From JAAXQD01 sp035529735 (GTDB lineage Bacteria > Desulfobacterota > Desulfobacteria > Desulfobacterales > UBA11574): a stretch of DNA of 6,486 nt. The notes beneath the pieces are model-generated. The model did not search any database. It was not told the origin of the DNA and saw nothing but the letters and a program-made list of their open reading frames with translations. Numbering within the stretch: position 1 is the stretch's first letter; each line of letters starts with the position of its first letter. Position numbers and translations under genes: made by a program. Location of the stretch: NCBI GenBank assembly GCA_035529735.1, contig DATKWE010000256.1:1-6486 (forward strand), given 5' to 3'. Below are positions 1 through 5,650 of this stretch, in pieces.

Positions 1-16
1 CCACCCATGGCGGGCA

Positions 17-856
17 TCACCGGGATACGTCTTTATCCTTGCGCTCTGCGGCATAATAAAGTTCCGGCCGTCGGTTGGGGAGAAAGTATCGCATCCTGTG
101 TCCCCTAACCCGGTTCAGGTCTTGGGCCTTCAGATCCAGGACAACCATGCTTTCTTTACCGCTTAAATTCTTCTCAATAACTTCTCCGGAGGGTCCGATA
201 ATCACAGCAATCCCCGGGAAATCGAGCCCTTTTCCATTGTCCCCGGCTGGGTTACAGGCAACAATGAAAAGGCTGTTATCAAAAGCTCTTGCAGTAAGAT
301 GACGCATCCATGACCGGTATTTGTCTTTGGGTGTTCCTCTTGGAGATGCATGGGGAATAAAAATCAGTTCAGCGCCTTTAATTGCCATTTGAGTGGAAAG
401 CTCAGGAAAGTGGACATCATAACAAAGCTGGATGCCGAACCGAAGACCCTTTACGTCAAACACGGGTATTTTGTCACCCGGTGTAAAAATTTCCTGTTCC
501 GGCGGAGCGATATGTAACTTTCGATAGACCCCCACAAACCCATCCGGCCTTATGACCAGGTGGCTGGGAAAAATACGGCCCGTTTCATCCCTTTCAAGGA
601 TTCCTGCCAGAATGGCAATCTCATGGTTTTTAGATAAATTTGACAGATCCCGGGATATGGGACCGGGAACAGGTTCTGCAGAATCTATAATTTCTCTAAG
701 ATTACTGTACCCTGTAATATTCATTTCAGGGAAACACACGACAGCAGCACCCGCTTCTCCGGACGCCTTTATCCACGGTTGCATGGCATCAAGATTACGG
801 CGTACGTCCCCTGTCACTGAACGAAAGATCACGACTGAAATACGGATATCTTGCAT
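17..856 (-). CDS. Carbon-nitrogen hydrolase (nitrilase superfamily amidohydrolase)
   Basis: A 279-residue cytoplasmic enzyme filling one nitrilase-superfamily domain. The family hydrolyses amide, carbamoyl or nitrile C-N bonds through a Glu-Lys-Cys triad. All three residues are present: E44 (CFPEMNITGYS), K113 (VYRKLHIAPPE) and C145 (QLCYDVHFPE). The length is normal for a single-domain member and there is no signal peptide. The sequence does not decide the substrate; the general type resembles omega-amidase and carbamoylputrescine amidase relatives. The ATG at 856 is chosen because the protein opens like other members (MQDIRISVV) and the frame has a stop codon 30 bases upstream with no other start between. 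Its ribosome binding site is poor: only GAG lies close, and an AGGAA is about 19 bases away. It lies 144 bases after ahbA on the same strand and may have its own promoter. Family confident, substrate unknown. Confidence 0.9.
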   Translation of the reverse strand: MQDIRISVVIFRSVTGDVRRNLDAMQPWIKASGEAGAAVVCFPEMNITGYSNLREIIDSAEPVPGPISRDLSNLSKNHEIAILAGILERDETGRIFPSHLVIRPDGFVGVYRKLHIAPPEQEIFTPGDKIPVFDVKGLRFGIQLCYDVHFPELSTQMAIKGAELIFIPHASPRGTPKDKYRSWMRHLTARAFDNSLFIVACNPAGDNGKGLDFPGIAVIIGPSGEVIEKNLSGKESMVVLDLKAQDLNRVRGHRMRYFLPNRRPELYYAAERKDKDVSR

Positions 857-889
857 GACTCGATGGTGTAGAAATTTCCTTTTTTAAAA

Positions 890-930
890 CGGCAAAGCCG
901 CATTATATCGTATCGCACAAGCGATGGTAT
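890..930 (-). promoter_or_regulatory. Possible promoter and small hairpins ahead of the nitrilase gene
   Basis: On the minus strand a perfect TATAAT occurs at 902-907, about 46 bases before the nitrilase start, but no good -35 box stands at 16-18 bases (the hexamer at 17 reads ATACCA). A 5-bp inverted repeat, ATCGC-4-GCGAT (912-925), fills the region just upstream of the -10. A second short hairpin, CGGC-3-GCCG (890-900), lies just downstream and is followed by four T on the minus strand. That second hairpin could be a weak ahbA terminator or part of the nitrilase leader. The promoter reading is inference from a single good box. Confidence 0.3.
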
Positions 931-1000
931 CACGGGATGTTTGATGGTGGTTGCCGGGCATTTTGTTTGCGTGCATTTAGGGCCGAAATTACACACCGGA

Positions 1001-1456
1001 CTAAAGGTCAAAATGCGCTCTTATTTTATACATTTTTGTCGCAGGCAGGTTAATAATTTTCTTGACTCCCGTCTCCCGAGAGATATCTTCAAGATTTCCC
1101 TTAATTTCATCCATAGATTGAGCGATAAAGGTAAACCAGATGTTATAGGTGTTGTCCCGCTGATAATTATGGGTAACTCCGGGATAACGGTTGACCGTCC
1201 TGGCAAAACGCTCGATTTTGTCTTCCGGAACCTTCGCCGCACAGAGCGTGCTGACAAACCCTAATTTTTCAGGAACGAAATTGCCGCCGATCCGGCGAAT
1301 GATACCCTTTTTCTTAAGCTGTTCAAGCCGCTTTATAACTTCATTTTCAGAAAGATCGAGATTTTCAGCAATTGAAAGAAAGGGCCTTTTCGTCATGGGA
1401 AAATCCGATTGAATCCTGTTAAGAATCGCCCGGTCAACATCATCTATCGGTGGCAT
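1001..1456 (-). CDS. ahbA: Siroheme decarboxylase subunit, AhbA type (AsnC/Lrp-like fold)
   Basis: A 151-residue cytoplasmic protein. Residues 8-55 form an Lrp/AsnC-like winged helix (DRAILNRIQ, then LSENEVIKRLEQLKKKGIIRRIG) and residues 65-148 the AsnC-type ligand domain. The family motifs are clear: LGFVSTLCAAKVPEDK (65-80), GVTHNYQRDNTYNIWFTF (93-110, with H96) and NLPATKMYKIR (136-146). AhbA and AhbB (relatives of NirD, L, G and H) remove the C12 and C18 acetate carboxyls of siroheme to give didecarboxysiroheme, the entry to the alternative heme pathway of sulfate reducers and archaea. The pattern fits AhbA from memory of Desulfovibrio sequences; AhbB remains possible. Despite the fold it is an enzyme and need not regulate transcription. 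The ATG at 1456 has AGGAG about seven bases upstream, inside the end of yjbQ, so translation is probably coupled. No ahbB, ahbC or ahbD is in view. Confidence 0.88.
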   Translation of the reverse strand: MPPIDDVDRAILNRIQSDFPMTKRPFLSIAENLDLSENEVIKRLEQLKKKGIIRRIGGNFVPEKLGFVSTLCAAKVPEDKIERFARTVNRYPGVTHNYQRDNTYNIWFTFIAQSMDEIKGNLEDISRETGVKKIINLPATKMYKIRAHFDL

Positions 1457-1459
1457 GGG

Positions 1460-1864
1460 TTACTCCTGAAATTTTTCCGCGATCAAACGCACATGGACCT
1501 TTCGGGTTCGGGGGCCGTCAAATTCACAGAAAAATATTCCCTGCCAAGTACCCAGTACCAGTCGATCATTTTCTATGGCGATCAGCTCTGAAGATCCGAC
1601 AAGTGTCGATTTTATATGGGCCGGTGAATTCCCTTCCAGATGACGATATCCGGCCTTCCATGGGATGATCTTGTCGATGATCATCAGAATATCATCTTTT
1701 ACGCTGGGATCGGCACTTTCATTGATTGTAATCGCAGCCGTGGTATGGGGCACGTAAAGCATACAGAGGCCCTGACCGATACCCGCAGAAAGAACAACAT
1801 CCTGAATTTTGGCGGTAATATCTATCAATTCCGTTTGGTTTCCGGATTTAACTGTAAAAATCAT
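1460..1864 (-). CDS. yjbQ: UPF0047 / YjbQ family protein
   Basis: A 134-residue single-domain protein covering the whole UPF0047 family. Hallmarks are VPHTTAAITINE (38-49), the following DP pair (52-53), YRHLEGNSPAH (73-83) and LGTWQGIFFCEFDGPR (104-119). These conserved His, Glu and Asn residues cluster in the known family structures. The E. coli member has weak thiamine-phosphate synthase activity and is often annotated as 'secondary thiamine-phosphate synthase'; its true role is unsettled. No signal peptide or membrane segment is seen. The ATG at 1862-1864 follows a GGAAAGGA sequence at suitable spacing. It lies just after the dsrC terminator and three bases before ahbA, with the ahbA ribosome binding site inside its last codons, so yjbQ and ahbA almost certainly share a transcript. 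Family certain, function open. Confidence 0.92.
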   Translation of the reverse strand: MIFTVKSGNQTELIDITAKIQDVVLSAGIGQGLCMLYVPHTTAAITINESADPSVKDDILMIIDKIIPWKAGYRHLEGNSPAHIKSTLVGSSELIAIENDRLVLGTWQGIFFCEFDGPRTRKVHVRLIAEKFQE

Positions 1865-1882
1865 TTGTTCCTTTCCCCATAC

Positions 1883-1916
1883 AAAAAAAGCCCTGCTTTG
1901 AATGCAGAGCTTTTTT
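1883..1916. terminator. Intrinsic terminator after dsrC, U-tracts on both strands
   Basis: The hairpin stem pairs GC (1890-1891) with GC (1909-1910) and CTGC (1893-1896) with GCAG (1904-1907), with one C/A mismatch between them and a seven-base loop. It is flanked by seven A (1883-1889) and six T (1911-1916). On the minus strand it ends in a T run, as needed to stop dsrC transcription 36 bases after the dsrC stop codon. The flanking A and T runs let it work in either direction. Only 18 bases separate it from the yjbQ start codon, so it may act as a leaky attenuator for yjbQ-ahbA rather than a complete barrier. Confidence 0.85.
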
Positions 1917-1951
1917 GCTAAGCTGGAGTTAACGGATCACGGCTTTTTTAA

Positions 1952-2269
1952 TTAGACGCATCCGGTCGGCTTCGGAAGACCGGCCATCTTACATGCTCCC
2001 TTGCCGGGACCTGAAGGGAACAGTTCATAAATATGTTTCAGCTTGAAACCGGTAACTTTTGAAAGGATTCGAACCATGGGCGCTATGCCGTTCTTCTCAT
2101 AGTATTCCTGAAGAACCTTGACAACCTGGCGATGCTCTTCATTCAATTCTTCAATGCCTTCCTGATTTTTTACCCATATCACCCACTCATCACAAAAATT
2201 TGCATAGCTGTCGATAAAGCCATCTTCATCTACGGTAAATGTTTTTCCCATAAAATCAACTGTTGCCAT
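1952..2269 (-). CDS. dsrC: DsrC, sulfur-carrier protein of dissimilatory sulfite reduction
   Basis: A 105-residue protein of the DsrC/TusE family and of exactly the usual DsrC length. The C-terminal arm carries both redox cysteines, C93 (KGACKMAG) and the penultimate C104 (PTGCV), ten residues apart. This marks true DsrC rather than TusE, which keeps only the last cysteine. The block NGIAPMVRILSKVTGFKLKHIYELFPSGPGKGACKMAGLPKPTGCV (60-105) is almost invariant in sulfate reducers. DsrC accepts sulfur from sulfite at the siroheme of DsrAB, forming a trisulfide between the two cysteines that the membrane complex DsrMKJOP then reduces. C26 is an additional cysteine. The ATG at 2267-2269 follows a full-strength Shine-Dalgarno, AAAGGAGGT, at ideal spacing, in keeping with the very high expression of DsrC. 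The gene has its own promoter and terminator, with dsrAB not in the window, as is common in Desulfobacterota. Confidence 0.98.
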   Translation of the reverse strand: MATVDFMGKTFTVDEDGFIDSYANFCDEWVIWVKNQEGIEELNEEHRQVVKVLQEYYEKNGIAPMVRILSKVTGFKLKHIYELFPSGPGKGACKMAGLPKPTGCV

Positions 2270-2273
2270 TAAT

Positions 2274-2281
2274 AACCTCCT
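2274..2281 (-). promoter_or_regulatory. Very strong dsrC ribosome binding site
   Basis: Read on the minus strand, the bases just ahead of the dsrC ATG are AAAGGAGGTTATTA. The core is fully complementary to the 16S rRNA tail, and GGAGG lies six bases before the start codon. This is by far the strongest site in the window; the nitrilase and miaA sites are poor by comparison. It fixes the dsrC start and predicts high translation. Confidence 0.85.
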
Positions 2282-2302
2282 TTATATTTTATTAATTCTC
2301 AT

Positions 2303-2313
2303 GGCCTTCGGCC
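2303..2313 (-). other. Small hairpin in the dsrC leader
   Basis: A perfect GGCC-3-GGCC hairpin lies about 35 bases upstream of the dsrC start codon, inside the predicted leader of roughly 65 bases. It leaves the ribosome binding site free. A short GC stem near the 5' end could protect this abundant transcript from decay. The pairing is visible; the role is inferred. Confidence 0.35.
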
Positions 2314-2342
2314 TATACCTTTCATTAAAAACGATAAAAATA

Positions 2343-2397
2343 ATTATACGATTGATCGATCAATGTCAATACGAAAAATATAAATACTTTTTATTTA
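2343..2397 (-). promoter_or_regulatory. Predicted dsrC promoter with UP-like A/T tract and palindromic operator
   Basis: On the minus strand there is a perfect -35 TTGACA (2364-2369) and a perfect -10 TATAAT (2343-2348), separated by only 15 bases instead of the preferred 17. The spacer is almost entirely a 14-bp perfect palindrome, ATTGATCGATCAAT (2351-2364), which overlaps one base of the -35. Upstream, 2374-2397 is A/T except for one base and resembles an UP element. Transcription should start near 2336, giving a leader of about 65 bases. Strong boxes with a short spacer and a central palindrome suggest a regulated promoter. The palindrome resembles an FNR-type half-site pair but has only two central bases, not four. 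Confidence 0.65.
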
Positions 2398-2701
2398 TCC
2401 AATGTCTTCGCATTAGCAAAGATTTCAAATCAGCAGGCAGTTTGCCTCTGAGGTGTTCATATTTATCTGATATTATAAATATTATTCCTTAATTGAGGGG
2501 AAAAACAAGCCCATATGAATGCCTGAAAAAAACCGCAAACCACGCCTGCCACTTGTTGCATCGGGCTTGCTACAACCTAAATTACCATTGGGAAGTCGCG
2601 ATCTGTTTAATTACCCTACCAATTTCCCTTGAGAGCCATGCGGAAATCCTGTACATAGGCTAAAGGTGAACACGTTGACCACACGTTAAGAGAAGTAATC
2701 G
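2398..2701. other. Gene-free stretch upstream of miaA
   Basis: No credible gene or RNA is seen in these 304 bases. Visible structures are a bulged hairpin at 2431-2450 (CAG-AGGCA pairing with TGCCT-CTG) and a spaced inverted repeat CAAGCCC (2506-2512) / GGGCTTG (2563-2569), extended by AATGC / GCAT. A plus-strand TTGAGA (2629-2634) stands 17 bases before TACATA (2652-2657); this is a weak candidate promoter for miaA. The 2400-2490 part is A/T-rich and belongs to the upstream flank of the dsrC promoter. Confidence 0.4.
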
Positions 2702-3637
2702 ATGGACGCTAAGATTTTTAAACCGAAAATCATCATCATCTGCGGACCAACAGCTTTGGGAAAGACCGCCACCGCCATTGGTCTTGCAGAAACTTTCAAC
2801 GGCGAGATTGTCGGCGCCGATTCAATGCAGGTGTATAAACATATGGATATCGGCACCGCAAAGCCGACGCGTGATGAACAGGCGTGTGTTCCCCACCACA
2901 TGATAGATATCGTCGTTCCGGACGAACATTTCGACACCCAGGCGTATGCGAGGCTGGCCCGCGAAAAGGTCATGAAACTCAATTCCCGGGGTATTACCCC
3001 ATTTATTGTCGGCGGGACAGGACTTTATATCAAAGCACTCGTGCACGGTCTATTTGAAGCCGGAGCATCCGATCCCCGGATACGAAGCCGTTTAAAAGAA
3101 GAGGCTCAAATTTACGGCTCAGCTTTCTTGCACAAACGATTAAGTCGAAAAGATCCCGATACGGCAAAAAAAATACACCCGAATGATGCCTACCGGATCA
3201 TAAGGGCTCTTGAAGTACACGCGTCCACCGGAAAAACCATGGCCCAATTGCATCGCGAGCACAGTTTTAAAGATAATCCGTTTGATTTTTTAAAAATCGG
3301 CCTTCATATAAACCGGGACCGACTCTATGACCGCATCAACCGGCGGGTCGATGCCATGATCGACGCCGGCCTTGTTGGCGAAGTTACAGGACTGCTGGAA
3401 ATGGGATACGCGTCGAACCTTAAATCGATGCAGTCCATCGGTTACCGTCACATGGTCGATTTTATTCAAGAACGTTGCGAGTGGGATGAAACCGTACGGA
3501 CCTTAAAACGGGATACCAGAAGATATGCAAAACGTCAACTGACATGGTTCAACGCCGATCCCGACCTTATATGGGCTGAACCGGAACAGTTCTCGGAAAT
3601 CCGGGGCCGGATAAAAAAATTCTTGCAAGCAACGTAA
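2702..3637 (+). CDS. miaA: tRNA dimethylallyltransferase (MiaA)
   Basis: A 311-residue cytoplasmic enzyme that transfers a dimethylallyl group to N6 of A37 in tRNAs reading codons that start with U. Motifs in order are the P-loop GPTALGKT (15-22), ADSMQVYKHMDIGTAKP (39-55, with D40 and Q43), VPHHMID (64-70), FIVGGTGLYIKALVHG (102-117), KIHPNDAYRIIRALEV (158-173), SIGYRHM and the C-terminal RRYAKRQLTWF block. The length is normal and all key segments are intact. The ATG at 2702 is chosen because the P-loop begins 14 residues later, as expected. Its ribosome binding site is only AGAGAAG-like. It is divergent from dsrC across 432 bases and followed by a 340-base gap, so it appears to be transcribed alone; the common partners mutL and hfq are not beside it. 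Confidence 0.97.
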   Translation: MDAKIFKPKIIIICGPTALGKTATAIGLAETFNGEIVGADSMQVYKHMDIGTAKPTRDEQACVPHHMIDIVVPDEHFDTQAYARLAREKVMKLNSRGITPFIVGGTGLYIKALVHGLFEAGASDPRIRSRLKEEAQIYGSAFLHKRLSRKDPDTAKKIHPNDAYRIIRALEVHASTGKTMAQLHREHSFKDNPFDFLKIGLHINRDRLYDRINRRVDAMIDAGLVGEVTGLLEMGYASNLKSMQSIGYRHMVDFIQERCEWDETVRTLKRDTRRYAKRQLTWFNADPDLIWAEPEQFSEIRGRIKKFLQAT

Positions 3638-3733
3638 AGAATCCGGACCCATCTTAGATCCCGCCATGCGGGGGAGGACCCGGCTTTGGTTTCACCCCAT
3701 AAGGGTGTGATTAACATCTCATTGCACGTGGTT
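3638..3733 (+). other. miaA 3' flank with two hairpins lacking U-tracts
   Basis: Downstream of the miaA stop are a GC hairpin CCCGC-3-GCGGG (3660-3672) and a second stem CACCC-5-GGGTG (3693-3707). Neither is followed by a run of T, so neither is a standard intrinsic terminator. They may mark the end of the miaA transcript or be remnants of a repeated element. No gene is seen here. Confidence 0.35.
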
Positions 3734-3879
3734 GGAAGGATGGAATATTGGAATACTGGAATATTGGGTCGAAAATCGGAACGTTGCCCAATTTGGCAAT
3801 ATCAAAATGCCCAGGTATCTTATGAAGTTGGTGGCAGTCCGCAACCCATCATTCCATCACTCCATCATTCCATTATTCC
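3734..3879. repeat. Inverted pair of octamer tandem-repeat arrays
   Basis: The left array at 3734-3769 reads as four octamers, GGAAGGAT, GGAATATT, GGAATACT, GGAATATT, then GGGT. The right array at 3844-3879 begins ACCC and continues ATCATTCC, ATCACTCC, ATCATTCC, ATTATTCC, which is the same kind of array in the opposite orientation. Each arm is 36 bases and 27 of 36 positions are complementary, so the arms could pair around a 74-base interior. That interior holds a smaller TTGCC-6-GGCAA stem (3784-3799). Octamers and register are seen directly. I recall similar 'GGAATATT' arrays as dispersed intergenic repeats in Desulfobacterota genomes, often misread as small proteins rich in W, N, I and G; this is memory, not a search. 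Function unknown. Confidence 0.75.
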
Positions 3880-3977
3880 CGTCGAATAATTTACTGGCAT
3901 AGCCAATTGTTTCTGAGCTGGCCCAAAGAACCAGGTTTTTCAAGATTAAATAACGATATATCAATAGGTAAACACCC

Positions 3978-5639
3978 ATGAAAATAGCCATCGCACAGAT
4001 TAATCCGATCATCGGTGATTTTGACTACAATTTTAACCGGATACAGAATTTTTCAGATCAAGCCATCCAGCTTCAATGCGACCTGGTGGTCTTTTCAGAG
4101 CTCGTTGTTACAGGATACCCGCCCCAGGATCTTCTCGAGAGAAAGGATTTCGTCGATGCCAACCTTGCCTGTTTGGACAGACTCGTTCGGTCCATCCATG
4201 GGATCGGTGTCATATGCGGATTTGTGGACAGAAACACCGCCGAGAAAGGAAAACCGCTTTTTAATTCCGCCATTCTCTTTGAAGACGGCAACATCCTTCA
4301 CAAGGTTCACAAACAGTTGTTGCCCACATATGACATCTTCGATGAAATGCGGTACTTCGAGCCCGGCGGGGAAAGCGCGCCGTATCCGTACAAAGGCCAC
4401 AGGGTTGGACTCACCGTCTGTGAAGATGCCTGGAACGACGAAGATATTTTCCAAAGAAGGATCTATGACACGGACCCTGTCGCGCAATTCATCCAGGCAG
4501 GCGCCGATCTGGTTATTAACATATCTGCTTCCCCATATTATCTGGGGCACAAAGAATTCAGATGGAACATGTTCGAGCTCATGGCCCGGAAATATAACGT
4601 CCCCGTTATGTTTGCCAATCAGGTCGGCGGCAATGACAGCATTCTCTTTGACGGATCGAGCACCGCGTATGATAAAAACGGAAAGACCGTGGCAAGGGCC
4701 GCCGATTTTGAAGAAGACCTGGTGGTCTTTGATTCAAAAGCCTTAAAACCTCAGCCGATCCACATCCATGAAACATCGACATCGGATGCGGAAGCCATTT
4801 TCAAGGGGCTTGTCATGGGAACCCGTGACTACGTCACAAAGTGCGGTTTTTCAAAGGTTGTTCTGGGCTTGAGCGGCGGTATAGATTCAGCCCTGACAGC
4901 GTGTATTGCAGTATCGGCCTTGGGTCGGGAAAATGTTTCGGCGGTCTTTATGCCGTCTCAATACACGTCCGAAGAAAACTTTAAAGATACGGAAAAGCTT
5001 TCCGAAAATCTGGGCATCGTCCAGACCCGGATTCCCATAGACAGCCTGTTCGAAGAATTTTTAAAGTCTCTTTCACCGGCTTTCCAGGATACCGAACCCG
5101 ATATTACGGAACAGAACATTCAAGCCAGAATCAGAGGCAACCTCCTCATGGCACTGTCCAACAAACACGGCGCGTTGGTACTCTCCACGGGCAACAAGTC
5201 CGAACTCGCCGTCGGCTACTGTACGCTGTATGGAGATATGACCGGAGGACTGGCCGTAATTTCAGATATTCCAAAAACAATGGTTTACGATCTGGCCCGT
5301 TTCATAAATCGGGACACCGCGTTAATTCCGCCGCGCATCATTTCCAAAGCGCCCTCCGCCGAACTCAAGCCCGACCAAACCGATCAGGATGACCTGCCGC
5401 CGTATGACCTGCTCGATGCCATCCTAAAAGGATACATTGAAGATTTCAAAGGTGCCGATGAGCTGGTGCAAACGGGATTCGACAAAATGATTGTGGAAGA
5501 TATCATCTACAGGGTTGACCGGAATGAATACAAGCGTCATCAGGCGGCACCCGGTCTTAAGGTGACATCAAAGGCTTTCGGTTACGGCAGAAGATTCCCC
5601 CTGGTTCAACGGTACACCAAAAAATCGTCGCAACCCTGA
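3978..5639 (+). CDS. nadE: Glutamine-dependent NAD+ synthetase (NadE)
   Basis: A 553-residue two-domain cytoplasmic enzyme for the last step of NAD synthesis: deamido-NAD, ATP and glutamine give NAD, AMP, diphosphate and glutamate. Residues 1 to about 265 are a nitrilase-type glutaminase with triad E41 (VFSELVVTGYPPQDLL), K112 (HKVHKQLLPTYDIF) and C148 (LTVCEDAWND). Residues from about 272 to 553 are the synthetase. Its PP-loop is LGLSGGIDSA (296-305), followed by LSTGNKSELAVGYCTLYGDMTGG (402-424), PPRIISKAPSAELKPDQTDQDDLPPYD (451-477) and the C-terminal KRHQAAPGLKVTSKAFGYGRRFP (519-541). The length fits the two-domain bacterial form. The MKIAIAQINP start is typical, and AGGT lies nine bases ahead of the ATG. 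No clear promoter is seen, only an A/T-rich stretch at 3936-3965. It converges with the radical SAM gene, leaving seven bases between stop codons. Confidence 0.98.
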   Translation: MKIAIAQINPIIGDFDYNFNRIQNFSDQAIQLQCDLVVFSELVVTGYPPQDLLERKDFVDANLACLDRLVRSIHGIGVICGFVDRNTAEKGKPLFNSAILFEDGNILHKVHKQLLPTYDIFDEMRYFEPGGESAPYPYKGHRVGLTVCEDAWNDEDIFQRRIYDTDPVAQFIQAGADLVINISASPYYLGHKEFRWNMFELMARKYNVPVMFANQVGGNDSILFDGSSTAYDKNGKTVARAADFEEDLVVFDSKALKPQPIHIHETSTSDAEAIFKGLVMGTRDYVTKCGFSKVVLGLSGGIDSALTACIAVSALGRENVSAVFMPSQYTSEENFKDTEKLSENLGIVQTRIPIDSLFEEFLKSLSPAFQDTEPDITEQNIQARIRGNLLMALSNKHGALVLSTGNKSELAVGYCTLYGDMTGGLAVISDIPKTMVYDLARFINRDTALIPPRIISKAPSAELKPDQTDQDDLPPYDLLDAILKGYIEDFKGADELVQTGFDKMIVEDIIYRVDRNEYKRHQAAPGLKVTSKAFGYGRRFPLVQRYTKKSSQP

Positions 5640-5650
5640 CCCCGGGTCAG
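5636..5650. terminator. Palindrome containing both convergent stop codons
   Basis: The 15-base sequence CTGACCCCGGGTCAG is a perfect palindrome around one central base. Its left arm contains the nadE stop TGA (5637-5639) and its right arm the radical SAM gene's stop (TGA on the minus strand, 5647-5649). As RNA it can form a 6-bp GC-rich stem with a three-base loop on either strand. There is no U-tract, so it is not a classical terminator, but its symmetric position between convergent genes suggests a shared 3'-end structure. Confidence 0.45.

Noticed and set aside
829..1011. 60-codon minus-strand ORF between ahbA and the nitrilase gene
   Set aside because: It overlaps the end of ahbA and the start of the nitrilase gene in another frame and shows no family features.
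1001..1456. Lrp/AsnC transcription regulator
   Set aside because: The fold matches, but the GVTHNY and NLPATKMYKI motifs and the lineage point to siroheme decarboxylase.
1952..2269. TusE (tRNA 2-thiolation) instead of DsrC
   Set aside because: Both C-terminal cysteines are present ten residues apart, and the arm matches dissimilatory DsrC.
2352..2363. FNR/CRP-type box in the dsrC promoter
   Set aside because: TTGATCGATCAA has the right half-sites, but the centre is two bases instead of four, so the half-site spacing is wrong for FNR.
2301..2492. 63-codon plus-strand ORF
   Set aside because: It runs antisense through the dsrC leader, promoter boxes and A/T-rich flank; composition is that of A/T-rich DNA and no Shine-Dalgarno is present.
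2398..2701. tRNA, riboswitch or CRISPR in the long divergent gap
   Set aside because: No cloverleaf, T-loop consensus, known aptamer core or regularly spaced direct repeats could be found by eye.
3686..3889. 67-codon plus-strand ORF between miaA and nadE
   Set aside because: Its translation is produced by the octamer repeats and by hairpin sequence; there is no ribosome binding site or recognisable domain.
4095..4550. 151-codon minus-strand ORF inside nadE
   Set aside because: It is the antisense shadow of a well-conserved NadE glutaminase domain.
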